Positions 34,687-43,301 of a stretch of 64,000 nucleotides of DNA are shown here, one piece after another. Made by a program: the position numbers and the translations under genes. The notes beneath the pieces are model-generated. The model worked only from the letters and a program-made list of their open reading frames with translations, was not told the DNA's origin and did not search any database. How positions within the stretch are numbered: position 1 is the first letter of the stretch; each line of letters begins with the position of its first letter. The DNA comes from JAIXWP01 sp964428835 (GTDB taxonomy: Bacteria > Bacteroidota > Bacteroidia > Flavobacteriales_D > Sanyastnellaceae): positions 31,987-95,986 of the forward strand of contig CAYRZQ010000009.1 in assembly GCA_964428835.1 (NCBI GenBank), in the 5' to 3' direction.

Positions 34687-34834
34687 AAGGGGGGGCGTTT
34701 TGTGTTTAAAACCATTGTGGTGTTGATTTGATTTTCCTAGGAAAAAATTCCTTTTCGTATTCGAGCGGGAATCGATTCTTCTTAAACTTGTATTCAACTT
34801 AAAAGAAACTCCGGCACAAGACCTAAACACCACC

Positions 34835-35554
34835 ATGAAAAATCTAAACTACATAATGTTGTTCTTTATTATTCTACTTGTATCCGGTTGTTTTATCAAA
34901 ATCACCAAATCCGCACCACCTCCCCCACCGAAGGTTTATCCGAAAGAAGCCAACTTCCTTGAAGAAATGGGGTTGGGAGATACGGTACACTTTTTTGTAA
35001 AAGAGTCTGGCTATTTTTACCCTGATAGAAATTCAAGTTATCAAACACATCTGACTTGCTATACGAAGTTAGAAATTTTTCGAGCGGATACTTTCTTATA
35101 CCTATCTAGATTATATTTCTCAGTTCCTGGGGGGCCTGGTCAGGTGGGACCTAATTTAGAATTCGATTCTGTTCCTTGCAATTTTGAAGTAATTACCAAG
35201 ACGTTTGACTCAATGGAGCTTTTTTGTCACTATGCAAGTAATTATTCTGCCTATGCCTTCGGTGACTCATGCCTTATACGAGAATTTGACTGGAAGGGTT
35301 ATCCGAGAGAATATATCCTTAAATTATGGAAAAATTTCTGTTCTCTAGGAATGTCTGATTCAGTCTACAATGAATGGCGCTTCAATCCACCTACACACGA
35401 ACAATTAACGCAATGGAGAAATTCAATGTTTATGAATGAATCTAAGAGTGTGAAGAGATTTGAGGTGTTATCCTTCTACAAGGACACTTGCAAAATTTCG
35501 TATTGCAATGAATTACCAATTACATTTCCCTATGACTTTTCACGATTGAGATGA
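34835..35554 (+). CDS. Lipoprotein of unknown function
   Basis: The 239-residue product has a lipoprotein signal with lipobox VSGC (Cys19). It is followed by a Pro run (APPPPPK), then a region rich in aromatic residues and Cys (TCYTKLEIF, CNFEV, LFCHY, SCLIREF, FCSLGM, CKISYCNELP). I recognise no domain. The Cys count suggests disulfides. It is a single gene with no obvious partner; the next stretch contains a repeat copy. Confidence 0.75.
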   Translation: MKNLNYIMLFFIILLVSGCFIKITKSAPPPPPKVYPKEANFLEEMGLGDTVHFFVKESGYFYPDRNSSYQTHLTCYTKLEIFRADTFLYLSRLYFSVPGGPGQVGPNLEFDSVPCNFEVITKTFDSMELFCHYASNYSAYAFGDSCLIREFDWKGYPREYILKLWKNFCSLGMSDSVYNEWRFNPPTHEQLTQWRNSMFMNESKSVKRFEVLSFYKDTCKISYCNELPITFPYDFSRLR

Positions 35555-35923
35555 TGGGTTAGAAATAAAAAGAAAACTTTAAATTCAATTGGAAAAACTA
35601 AAACTTCGAAACATATTCTTTTATGAAAGTGGCATTTCGGGCGTTGAGGCCAGAGACTTTTAATCTGCCTAGCGCTACTCGCGGGATGCCGAGGGTATTG
35701 GCGACGCTTCTTCTCATCGCTGCGTTTGGCCTCACCCACACCTTTTCAACCCTTCTACAATACCTGTTAACTTTGATGATATGACTGTGCGGATTATTAA
35801 AGCGAATACTGTTCAGATAATGGATTATTTTCCATTTGTATTGATGTGGGAAAAGCAGGATTTCCATCTTTTTATCTAACTTTGAAAATGCACTGCACCG
35901 CGGGTGGACTCCAGATAGGTAAT
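35555..35923. other. Non-coding stretch with the first copy of a dispersed repeat
   Basis: No gene is supported here. It holds copy 1 of the 34-bp direct repeat (35675-35708) inside a more loosely conserved block of about 100 bases. The minus-strand frame through it is probably accidental. Confidence 0.6.
35675..35708. repeat. Dispersed direct repeat, copy 1 (34 bp identical to 36503-36536)
   Basis: The unit begins CTACTCGCGGGATGCC and ends TTGGCGACGCT. Beyond it both copies run on to a similar GCRTTTGGCC segment (about 35721 and 36561), so the element is longer with divergent parts. The two copies flank the 162-residue membrane gene in the same orientation. Confidence 0.9.
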
Positions 35924-36412
35924 ATGATTTTAAAACAAACCCTAAAGACACATTATAAAGTTTTAAATTTTGCGATTATCGTATTAATTATGATACTCGC
36001 TGCATGCTATTTTCTTTTTGAAAAAAATAATAACATTTTGACTGGCGCTCTAGCATTCTACTTCATCACAACAAGTCCTGCGCTATATCTACATTGGAGG
36101 TACTTTAAGGTAAATGCTAATCAAACAATCGAAATTAACAACACGGAACTCAGAATAAGAAATAACAACCACGAAATAAGCCACTTGACCAGTGATTTCG
36201 TAAAGGTAATCATAAACAAATCAGCGAGCCTTGATAAAGGAGGAATTCCATTGTCAGCGTTGGAATATTACTATTTTATCAAAATCATTAATAGAGAAAA
36301 AGAGGAAATCATTATTACCTGCTTGATGCACCAAAATATAGAGGCTATACTTCCATTTCTAAATGGAATTCCAATTGAAAGAAATAAAAATATATTCTGC
36401 ATTTGGGTTTAG
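35924..36412 (+). CDS. Small membrane protein of unknown function
   Basis: I start at the ATG at 35924 (162 residues), because residues encoded upstream of it come from repeat-like DNA. Two membrane helices are visible (about 13-35, FAIIVLIMILAACYFLF, and about 38-58). The rest (about 65-162) is a mixed alpha/beta segment (IEINNTELRIRNNN, FVKVIINKS, YYFIKIINREKEEIII) that resembles PH-like domains. No function is assigned. The A/T-rich composition and flanking direct repeats suggest an acquired gene. Confidence 0.6.
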   Translation: MILKQTLKTHYKVLNFAIIVLIMILAACYFLFEKNNNILTGALAFYFITTSPALYLHWRYFKVNANQTIEINNTELRIRNNNHEISHLTSDFVKVIINKSASLDKGGIPLSALEYYYFIKIINREKEEIIITCLMHQNIEAILPFLNGIPIERNKNIFCIWV

Positions 36413-36619
36413 ATTAGAATATCAAAATACAAGGATCACCCGTTTATTAGATTGAATTAATTCGCTTCACGGACTGCACCACCCTGCGCACTCTGTCGTG
36501 CCCTACTCGCGGGATGCCGAGGGTATTGGCGACGCTCCTCCAGTTCTTTTCAACACCGCATTTGGCCTTGATTCTAAAAAGGGAACATATTCGCCAAGCA
36601 TCCATTAAGAAGCATATTC
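36413..36619. other. Non-coding stretch with the second repeat copy
   Basis: No gene is supported. The second copy of the dispersed repeat lies at 36503-36536. The tmRNA terminator follows at its right end. Confidence 0.6.
36503..36536. repeat. Dispersed direct repeat, copy 2
   Basis: Identical over 34 bases to 35675-35708, same orientation, followed by a related but diverged segment ending near a GCATTTGGCC. It lies between the small membrane gene and the tmRNA terminator. Confidence 0.9.
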
Positions 36620-36658
36620 AAAAAAAAAAATCCCCTCGATGATGAGGGGATTTTTTTT
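36620..36658 (-). terminator. tmRNA terminator
   Basis: AATCCCCTC pairs with GAGGGGATT around GATGAT, between a long A run and a T run. On the minus strand it lies 8 bases past the 3' end of the tmRNA and ends in a T tract of about ten bases. Confidence 0.9.
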
Positions 36659-36665
36659 GTCTTTG

Positions 36666-37066
36666 TGGACCCGGCGGGGGTCGAACCCGCGTCCAAACAA
36701 GGAATTTCTGAGCTTTCTACATGCTTAGTCTAAATTTGATTTTCGTGAAAGGCCAGGCAAAAGACTACCAAGCACATCCCTTAGCTTGTAGTGTTTAACC
36801 TCAGACCACAAGCTTCGTCCTTGGCGATTTCCCCTTTAATGAAGCCCCATTGCCTACAAACCGGGAACTACTGTCCGAAGGCGGGACTTACTCGTCCCAA
36901 CATCATGTGCTGGGATTAGGCGTAATCACAATCGGTGATTAGGCTGCGAGCGCGTAAGAGTTGTTGTCATTTCTGACTTGTGCCTTGATATTTAAGAGCC
37001 AAAACACAAAATGCTCTGCATGCTTACACAGCTATTCTTCTCGCTGTCAAATCCAAGGTCGGGCCC
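36666..37066 (-). ncRNA. ssrA: Transfer-messenger RNA (tmRNA)
   Basis: The acceptor stem is formed by the 5' GGGCCCG (37066-37060) and the 3' CGGGTCC (36673-36667), with discriminator A at 36666; CCA is not encoded. The 5' segment GACCTTGGATTTGACAG and the 3' segment ACTAAGCATGTAG followed by GGACGCGGGTTCGACCCC match the conserved tRNA-like domain of tmRNAs. The tag frame (36983-36939) reads AQVRNDNNSYALAA and then TAA if it resumes at GCA; the conserved-looking end NDNNSYALAA is firm, the resume codon less so. It rescues stalled ribosomes with SmpB. About 400 bases long, one piece. Confidence 0.96.
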
Positions 37067-37079
37067 TTAAATTCTGATG

Positions 37080-37087
37080 CAAAGATA
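37080..37087 (-). promoter_or_regulatory. tmRNA promoter -7 box
   Basis: On the minus strand this is TATCTTTG, a full match to TAnnTTTG, 13 bases before the mature 5' end. It lies in the 41-base gap shared with the divergent lipoprotein gene. Confidence 0.65.
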
Positions 37088-37107
37088 CATCTTATTATCT
37101 TGCAGCT

Positions 37108-37425
37108 ATGAAACACCTCGCTACTTTATTTCTTTTAACACTTACCATCGCCTGCAAATCCCCGTCAACCGCGGCTAACAGCGACACAGCCAACAAGCGA
37201 GGCACCCTCGTCACCGTTTCCTCCGCCCTCGAAAAAGAAGGCTGCCCTTGGATTTTGCGCATGGAGTCTGAGGCGGGCGTTCAACTCTTCGAACCGGTAG
37301 CATTAGAAGAGGCCTATCGCAAAGACGGCCTCCGATTGCGCATCGAATACCGACCTTCACGACAGGCCTCTCACTGTCCAAATACTACTCCCGTAGTAAT
37401 CGACTGGGCGTCTATCGATGAATGA
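37108..37425 (+). CDS. Small lipoprotein of unknown function
   Basis: The 105-residue product has a lipoprotein signal (lipobox TIAC, Cys16) followed by KSPSTAANSDTANK. The rest contains two Cys (EGCPW and SHCPN) and alternating strand-like segments (GTLVTVSSALEKEG, LRLRIEYRPSRQ, PVVIDW), the pattern of small Bacteroidota periplasmic lipoproteins of unknown role. Its end overlaps the convergent large T9SS gene by 14 bases. Confidence 0.7.
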   Translation: MKHLATLFLLTLTIACKSPSTAANSDTANKRGTLVTVSSALEKEGCPWILRMESEAGVQLFEPVALEEAYRKDGLRLRIEYRPSRQASHCPNTTPVVIDWASIDE

Positions 37426-40400
37426 TCATCTTCACACTTCCTGTTTTATCTCCCACTGTGGTGTGTAAGAAATAATTGCCGGCAGCGTACTTCTGTAAAT
37501 CAAGCGTAAGCTGTGTTTGCGCCACTTTGGTTTCGTACACTTTTCTTCCACCTTCATCATATATCACGAGCGGCTGTCCTACTTCCAATCCTTTTACTTC
37601 AAAAAGACCAGCACTAGGGTTGGGGTAAATATTTACTTCCGTCAATTCTATGGCATCCACACTCGCACAAATATCCAACACTATTTCGATGATATCCGTG
37701 CCCGTGCATCCATTCGCATCGGTATAGGTATACGAGAGTGCCAGCACATCCAATACTTCAAAACTGCTTACATCAAGTAAATTTCCTGTAACACCTTCAC
37801 CTGCAAATACGCCACCTATGGGTGTTGCCTGAAGTAAATCTGGTGTAAAATTCAAACACACTGTATTAGGACCTAGCGCACTTTCAAATGCAAATGGTAC
37901 TAATAGAACGGGCTGCGGATTGGCGTTTACAACAATGATATCTGATTGAATCGTAGTATTAAATCCAACGCTATTTGTAACAGTAAGACTCACACTATAC
38001 TCCCCGCTTTCGGTGTAGGTATGCGTTGGATTTTGCTCATTGCTTTGTGTTCCATCGCCAAAACTCCATATCCATGCTGTAGGATTACCAACAGATAAGT
38101 CCGTAAAGCTGATGGACTCACCTTGACAAATTTCACTTTCACTCCAATCAAAATTCGCTTGTGGTGCTTGAAATATTTCAGGTACTATACCCAAGGTGAA
38201 TGCCCCAAAACTACCACTGAATGCAGAAATGAATGTGACATCACTGTTGAAAGAACCAATGCTAACAGGAGCTGTCGTAATATCAAATGTCGTATAATTT
38301 GTTGGGGTAACCGAACTAATAGAGACTGCGTCACTAACACGTATCATTTGTAAGTCAACACGACTGTTGCCTGTAGCGGCCTCCCAAGCCGCCACTTCCG
38401 CTTCCTCGTAGTACAAGGTGATGATATATTCTCCATTAAAATTACCTGTGCTTTCTACGCGATATGTTTTGCTGGTAACGTAGTCAGTAATATTATTACT
38501 GAAGAATAATTCCGCTCCTGGATTCTCGCCCGAGCGATCTACACTTACTGATACACAAGTAGCAGATTCTTCAGTTTGATTTTGAATGGTAGCCATGACA
38601 TTACCAGATGTGCTATCATAAAAATGATAGTCTCCTATAGAACCGAATGAAGATTCGGTTTCTGTTGCTGTATTAATTGCCGTTTGAATTCCAATGCTCG
38701 TTTGAACATTGATTTCAACGTTATCAATCGCACAGCCATAAAGCCATCCTGTGCCATCCGAATATACAATCGAAAAGCGGACAGAAGCTTGTCCTGCATA
38801 AGGCGAAACGTTAAAAGTTTGTTCTGCCCACGCCGTCTCGCTCGCTACCAATGATCCGATGGTGGTAAACGGCCCATTATTAATTGAGACTCGAAGTATA
38901 GCAGTTTCCGTATCTCCTTGATAAGTGTTGCCTTCGAAGTATGAATCAAAGGAGAGCGTACCTGATTCTACATTAGAAAAATCTAAAACAGGGAAAAGTA
39001 ATGACACATTGTTCTGATTGCAATTGCAAGCATCGTCATTGATCCACGCAAACTGTGTATTGTTAGTATTAGGAATGGTGAATGCTGTAGTAGATGCGGC
39101 TGCAGCATTACCGACTTGCCATGCAGTATTTCCGCTCGGATTGGTTGTTGTAAAATCTCCAAAGCCCGATTGGAAATTTTGTGAATAAAGCAAAGCATTA
39201 GATGTTGCCGCATTAGGAGCTGCGTCATCATCATTGATGGTGACCGTCATTGTTTGATTGATCGCACCTTCAACTGCGTTGCCTCCATTGGCATTCAAGG
39301 TATATCCCAATACGATGGTTTCATTTCCTTCAATCAAGGCATCATTTAAAACATGAATTATGATGTTTCCATTCAATGAACCATCACCAAGCGTGATACT
39401 TTGTGTAATCAAATTGTAATCTTCTCCTTCTGTTGCAGTACCACCATTTACAACAATCTGTAGAGTTGCGTCTGCTGATGGAGCTCCTCCTATTTGAACG
39501 GGAACATTTAGTACAGTATAATCTCCACAATTACCGCTAATCGATGCGCTCGCTTCTGATGTATTCGAAGTTGCTGAGGAGAACTGTACGGCTGCACTAC
39601 AAGCGTCAATATTGAAAGCCGCAATGCGCGTGCTCCATCCTGAGTTCACATTATATTTTCCAGTAAACCAAAACGTCTCACCGTCTTCAGGATCCAAGCC
39701 CATGGAGTTGTAATCTCCGTAGCGATTAGATCCGTTCGATGCAGATCCAGCAATGATTACTGTTTCAGGTTCCGTCATCGTACCAAGTGGATCGCATGAT
39801 TTTCGGCCTGTATAGCGCAAGCCAGGATACACTGTGCTACTTGATACGTTGTATGCTAAACCTATATTTCCTGAAGCGCTAATGCATATTGATGGCATCC
39901 AGCGATTGACTGCATCAGGGCTGTATGTTCCTTGTTGGTAGATCGACCAAGTACCAGATGTTCCATTTGTTCTTCGTAGTTCATACCAGCGAATGCCGTG
40001 TCGATCATTCCCATCAACATCTACGACGTGACAACATACAATCGACTCATGTGTTCCGAAGTTGCGGTAGTGAACGCGATTCATCAAAACTTCACGCAAT
40101 GGATCGAGTTGGATGCTGCTTCCCGGTTGCGGTACGCATGAGAATGAAGTGTATCCGCAGAGGTTAGTAGAAAAAGCTGTGACCGGTAATACTTGTGCTT
40201 GTTGCAATGAAGTATTTGCCGGTGTAGTCCAATTGATATTGAAGTTCCAAATCTCTAAAGCATCAGAGGTAGCTCCTGTCCAAGCATCATCGCGCATACG
40301 CATCACCATTGCCGCGGTGCCAGTAGGTGGAAGAGTGGTGCCATCTAGATTGACGGGAGCACCAGCCTGAAAACCGATAGTACCAAAATTGGGCATTGTA

Positions 40401-41197
40401 AATCGTTGAGCCGTGGAAGCATTTCCCGCCAACATTGCAGTACGATTCAAAGCATAAACTGCACTTAAATTTTCGTTTGTAGTAACGATATATGCATTAT
40501 TCCAAATTGAATATTTTGGATAATCAGGGAAGTTGGGTGTATTGAAAGAGTAAACATTCCATGCGCCCAAAGGATCAGGCGTCTCACTTACCGCAACACT
40601 CAACTGATTTCCTGCATCAATAAATTCACTCATCAACCAACGATCTGCTGGTGCATCATACAATACAATAGGATCACCTGCCCCACCTGGAAAACCAAAA
40701 TAATTATCCAAATAGGTCTGAACAGTCAAAGGTGTACCCGATTTAGAATAAACTCTAAAGTAAGATCCCGACGAACCATTAATCATTTGAATAACGTGGT
40801 TCGGTCCTACATCCAAACTGGGATCCGCAGGGTTTACACCCGTGTAGCCCATACCATTGAAATTAAAGTCTAGATCGCGTTCACCAGCCTCGCGGGCATA
40901 ATCAGATTGCAATGCAGGATCGAGTCCTTGTGGCAGCGCATTAGGATTTATATTTTCATTCAAAATCCAGTGCTTTTTTGCATGATAGCCCAACTTTTCA
41001 GTTTTGGTGATTTCATTTGGAAAGTTAGGATCTGCCACAAAATCGCGCAGCGGCACAGTCTTGCCATGATACGTCATTGGTATCACATCGGGATTTAGTA
41101 AGATTTTCGATTTACTTTCTTGTCCCAAAACGACGTGAGACATAAGCAAGATCGCCACAAACGAGACAACCCTGCGAGTGCAAGCTAAAGGTTTCAT
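37412..41197 (-). CDS. Large T9SS-exported protein with Calx-beta and PKD domains
   Basis: The 1261-residue protein has a signal peptide (about 1-25). The first 500 residues form a probable beta-propeller-like region (DPSLDVGPNHVIQMINGSSG, NRYGDYNSMGLDPEDGETFWFTG). A Calx-beta-like domain follows (about 545-650, ATEGEDYNLI...INDDD), then a jelly-roll-like segment (about 670-840), a PKD domain (about 1010-1090, WIWSFGDGTQSNEQNPTHTYTESG) and a type A T9SS sorting domain (about 1190-1261, IYPNPSAGLFEVKG...GNYFLHT). It is likely a surface or secreted adhesin or enzyme; no catalytic domain is recognised. The repeat patch lies in its promoter region. Confidence 0.88.
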   Translation of the reverse strand: MKPLACTRRVVSFVAILLMSHVVLGQESKSKILLNPDVIPMTYHGKTVPLRDFVADPNFPNEITKTEKLGYHAKKHWILNENINPNALPQGLDPALQSDYAREAGERDLDFNFNGMGYTGVNPADPSLDVGPNHVIQMINGSSGSYFRVYSKSGTPLTVQTYLDNYFGFPGGAGDPIVLYDAPADRWLMSEFIDAGNQLSVAVSETPDPLGAWNVYSFNTPNFPDYPKYSIWNNAYIVTTNENLSAVYALNRTAMLAGNASTAQRFTMPNFGTIGFQAGAPVNLDGTTLPPTGTAAMVMRMRDDAWTGATSDALEIWNFNINWTTPANTSLQQAQVLPVTAFSTNLCGYTSFSCVPQPGSSIQLDPLREVLMNRVHYRNFGTHESIVCCHVVDVDGNDRHGIRWYELRRTNGTSGTWSIYQQGTYSPDAVNRWMPSICISASGNIGLAYNVSSSTVYPGLRYTGRKSCDPLGTMTEPETVIIAGSASNGSNRYGDYNSMGLDPEDGETFWFTGKYNVNSGWSTRIAAFNIDACSAAVQFSSATSNTSEASASISGNCGDYTVLNVPVQIGGAPSADATLQIVVNGGTATEGEDYNLITQSITLGDGSLNGNIIIHVLNDALIEGNETIVLGYTLNANGGNAVEGAINQTMTVTINDDDAAPNAATSNALLYSQNFQSGFGDFTTTNPSGNTAWQVGNAAAASTTAFTIPNTNNTQFAWINDDACNCNQNNVSLLFPVLDFSNVESGTLSFDSYFEGNTYQGDTETAILRVSINNGPFTTIGSLVASETAWAEQTFNVSPYAGQASVRFSIVYSDGTGWLYGCAIDNVEINVQTSIGIQTAINTATETESSFGSIGDYHFYDSTSGNVMATIQNQTEESATCVSVSVDRSGENPGAELFFSNNITDYVTSKTYRVESTGNFNGEYIITLYYEEAEVAAWEAATGNSRVDLQMIRVSDAVSISSVTPTNYTTFDITTAPVSIGSFNSDVTFISAFSGSFGAFTLGIVPEIFQAPQANFDWSESEICQGESISFTDLSVGNPTAWIWSFGDGTQSNEQNPTHTYTESGEYSVSLTVTNSVGFNTTIQSDIIVVNANPQPVLLVPFAFESALGPNTVCLNFTPDLLQATPIGGVFAGEGVTGNLLDVSSFEVLDVLALSYTYTDANGCTGTDIIEIVLDICASVDAIELTEVNIYPNPSAGLFEVKGLEVGQPLVIYDEGGRKVYETKVAQTQLTLDLQKYAAGNYFLHTTVGDKTGSVKMIIHR

Positions 41198-41226
41198 TAT
41201 GCTAAAATAAGAAAAAACGACGAAGG

Positions 41227-41360
41227 GAACGAGAACGAGAACGAGAACAAGAACAAGAACGAGAACAAGAACGAGAACAAGGGAACAAGGGAATAAGGGA
41301 ACGAGGTTCGCTTGTGATTAGTTATTGCGAATTAGTTCTTGCGAATTAGTCATTGCGAAT
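41227..41360. repeat. Second composite tandem-repeat patch (6-bp, 8-bp and 14-bp units)
   Basis: Nine hexamers of GAACGA/GAACAA fill 41227-41280. Three octamers of GGGAAYRA type fill 41281-41304. A 14-base periodic segment (core TTGCGAATTAG) fills about 41322-41360 in two full units and part of a third. It lies between two minus-strand genes (fahA upstream, the large T9SS gene downstream). The core TTGCGAATT is shared with 21490-21517. Confidence 0.88.
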
Positions 41361-41381
41361 GCCCCTGAGCACCTTACCCAC

Positions 41382-42659
41382 TCACGGTATCACCGGTAGC
41401 ACTTTTCCGGTGCATTCGCCGAATCCTACCCTTACATTATCCTTGAGCGCATAGCCACGAATGATTACAGTATCATGGTCTTGAATAAACGTGCGTGTGG
41501 AACCATCGTTCATAGCTACAGGCTTTGTTCCTTTCCAGGCAATCTCGAGCATAGAACCGAATGAACCCTCGGTAGGCCCTGAGATGGTGCCGCTCGCCAT
41601 CATATCTCCACAACGCACATTGCAGCCACCAACAGTATGATGCGCCAATTGTTGCGTCATATTCCAATACATGAACTTGTAATTGCTTTTTGAAACAACA
41701 GTCTCAGGCGCATTCTCGGGCGATATAGCTACTTCAAGATTAATATCAATATTCTTTTTTCCTGAATATTTCAAATAAGGCAATACTTCCGGATCTTGTA
41801 CGGGGCCTTCCACGCGGAAAGGATCAAGCGCATCCAATGTAACTACCCAAGGTGAAATCGTCGATGCAAAGTTTTTAGCTAAAAAAGGTCCTAGTGGTAC
41901 ATATTCCCAACGCTGAATATCGCGTGCACTCCAGTCATTAAACAAGACCATTCCAAAAATATAATCATCTGCCTCAGCAGTTGAAATTCGTTGTCCCATG
42001 GCCTTTCCATCGAAAGTGATAAATGCCACTTCCAATTCAAAATCTAATTGGCCAGAGGCTTTGAAAACAGGCGGTGTATCATCCGAGGGATTGACCTGTC
42101 CCATCGGGCGATGTATATCTGTTCCACTTACTACAATGCTTGATGATCGTCCATGATATCCCACAGGAAGATGTTTCCAGTTTGGCAACAATGCCTTCGC
42201 TGGATCTCTAAACATAGTTCCCACATTGCGAGCATGATCTTCGCTGCTATAAAAATCAGTGTAGTCTCCGATCTTCACCGGTAAAAGCATTTGTACTTCC
42301 GATTGATTGACCAATACTTGCTTTACATGATGCTCTCTGTCGCGCAGATCGGGCATATCAGAACGCAAAAGTTTTGAAATACGATGGCGCAAATCACGGG
42401 TAGCTACCTTGCCATAACTCATCAATGGATTCAGCGAATCTGCTAGAAAATCTTCAAGTTTGAACGGAAGATTTTCTAAATAACCCAAAATGTGAAGCGC
42501 CTTTAAATCGAGGATTTTATCTCCAATTGCAACTCCCACTCTGGGCAGTTGACTTTCTGTTCTAAAAACACCAAAAGGTAAATTTTGAATAGGAAAATCA
42601 CTGTTTTCTGGAACAGAAACCCAAGATTTCAAGCGGGGGTCATTAGCGGAAATTTCCAT
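41382..42659 (-). CDS. fahA: Fumarylacetoacetase
   Basis: The 425-residue protein has the N-terminal FAA domain (about 10-120; NLPFGVFRTESQLPRVGVAIGD) and the C-terminal hydrolase domain with the metal ligands and catalytic segments DFYSSEDHARNVGTMFR, YHGRSSSIVVSGTDI, ELEVAFITFDG and NDWSARDIQRWEYVPLGPF. It hydrolyses fumarylacetoacetate to fumarate and acetoacetate, the last step of tyrosine catabolism. Length matches the family. Other tyrosine genes are not adjacent. It is divergent from the DUF5819 gene; TACCTTTC (42683-42690, minus strand) is the probable -7 box. Confidence 0.95.
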   Translation of the reverse strand: MEISANDPRLKSWVSVPENSDFPIQNLPFGVFRTESQLPRVGVAIGDKILDLKALHILGYLENLPFKLEDFLADSLNPLMSYGKVATRDLRHRISKLLRSDMPDLRDREHHVKQVLVNQSEVQMLLPVKIGDYTDFYSSEDHARNVGTMFRDPAKALLPNWKHLPVGYHGRSSSIVVSGTDIHRPMGQVNPSDDTPPVFKASGQLDFELEVAFITFDGKAMGQRISTAEADDYIFGMVLFNDWSARDIQRWEYVPLGPFLAKNFASTISPWVVTLDALDPFRVEGPVQDPEVLPYLKYSGKKNIDINLEVAISPENAPETVVSKSNYKFMYWNMTQQLAHHTVGGCNVRCGDMMASGTISGPTEGSFGSMLEIAWKGTKPVAMNDGSTRTFIQDHDTVIIRGYALKDNVRVGFGECTGKVLPVIP

Positions 42660-42690
42660 TGCTGTAAGTTATTTTGATAGGCGAAAGGTA

Positions 42691-42706
42691 TCTCAAAGAT
42701 TTGAGA
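42691..42706. promoter_or_regulatory. Palindromic site between fahA and the DUF5819 gene
   Basis: TCTCAAA and TTTGAGA form a 7-bp inverted repeat around GA. It lies exactly between the two divergent -7 boxes (42683-42690 and 42708-42715), a position expected for an operator. The binding protein is unknown. Confidence 0.35.
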
Positions 42707-42707
42707 T

Positions 42708-42715
42708 TATGTTTG
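42708..42715 (+). promoter_or_regulatory. Candidate -7 box for the DUF5819-HTTM operon
   Basis: TATGTTTG matches TAnnTTTG fully and lies 15 bases before the ATG at 42731. No clear -33 TTTG was seen upstream. Confidence 0.45.
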
Positions 42716-42730
42716 TAGTGAATCAAAAAA

Positions 42731-43300
42731 ATGAAACCTCGCCATAAAATACTCATCGTTTTCGTCAGTCTTTGGCTAGTAGTGCATTTTGCTCTCACCA
42801 CAATTTACGCCACAGACTTTCTTGTTCTACCACGATCTGTGCGTTCAGTAAGTCAAGTGTACACGGCTCCTTTTTTTCATCAATCATGGACAATGTTTGC
42901 ACCTGAAGTTCCAGAATACGACATGCAATTGAGTTATCGATTTCATGATAAGCGAAATTGGTCAACTTGGAGAGATGTAAGCGAGGCGAATGGTTACGGC
43001 AAACGTCATCGTATGGAATATATAGAGCAAAGCATGCTCAGCAGCTTATCGCGACAAATAGCGGATAACTTCTATTATAGCGATAACCAACCTGTATTTG
43101 AAGGAGTATTGAAAAGTTTTGATTACAATAAAGCAGTTTATTATGTGACCATGCTTCACAAGGCCCGCTCGTCGGAAGCAATGGGTGATAGCGTGCAGAT
43201 AGCAGTAGATTTTACATTTACCAATCCCCCTCATTTATTGAGCAGTGAGCGAACAGGACACCTTGAGTTTCCTGTCTTTAACTTGACAGCTCCCAGATAA
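42731..43300 (+). CDS. DUF5819-like small membrane protein
   Basis: The 189-residue protein has one N-terminal membrane helix (about 8-28) and an extracytoplasmic domain with the motif FFHQSWTMFAPEVPEYDMQLSYRF, typical of DUF5819. The WTMFAP motif also recalls the SdpA family, which partners with the HTTM protein SdpB in a peptide export/maturation system. It is in an operon with the HTTM gene (1 base between them). No toxin-like third gene is present, so the function is unknown. Confidence 0.72.
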   Translation: MKPRHKILIVFVSLWLVVHFALTTIYATDFLVLPRSVRSVSQVYTAPFFHQSWTMFAPEVPEYDMQLSYRFHDKRNWSTWRDVSEANGYGKRHRMEYIEQSMLSSLSRQIADNFYYSDNQPVFEGVLKSFDYNKAVYYVTMLHKARSSEAMGDSVQIAVDFTFTNPPHLLSSERTGHLEFPVFNLTAPR

Positions 43301-43301
43301 G

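Noticed and set aside
35598..35951. 117-residue minus-strand frame covering repeat copy 1
   Set aside because: It consists mainly of repeat DNA and has no start context; copy 2 does not preserve a comparable frame.
35555..36540. Repeats around the small membrane gene as an insertion sequence
   Set aside because: There is no transposase gene and the copies are direct, not inverted; only a repeat is supported.
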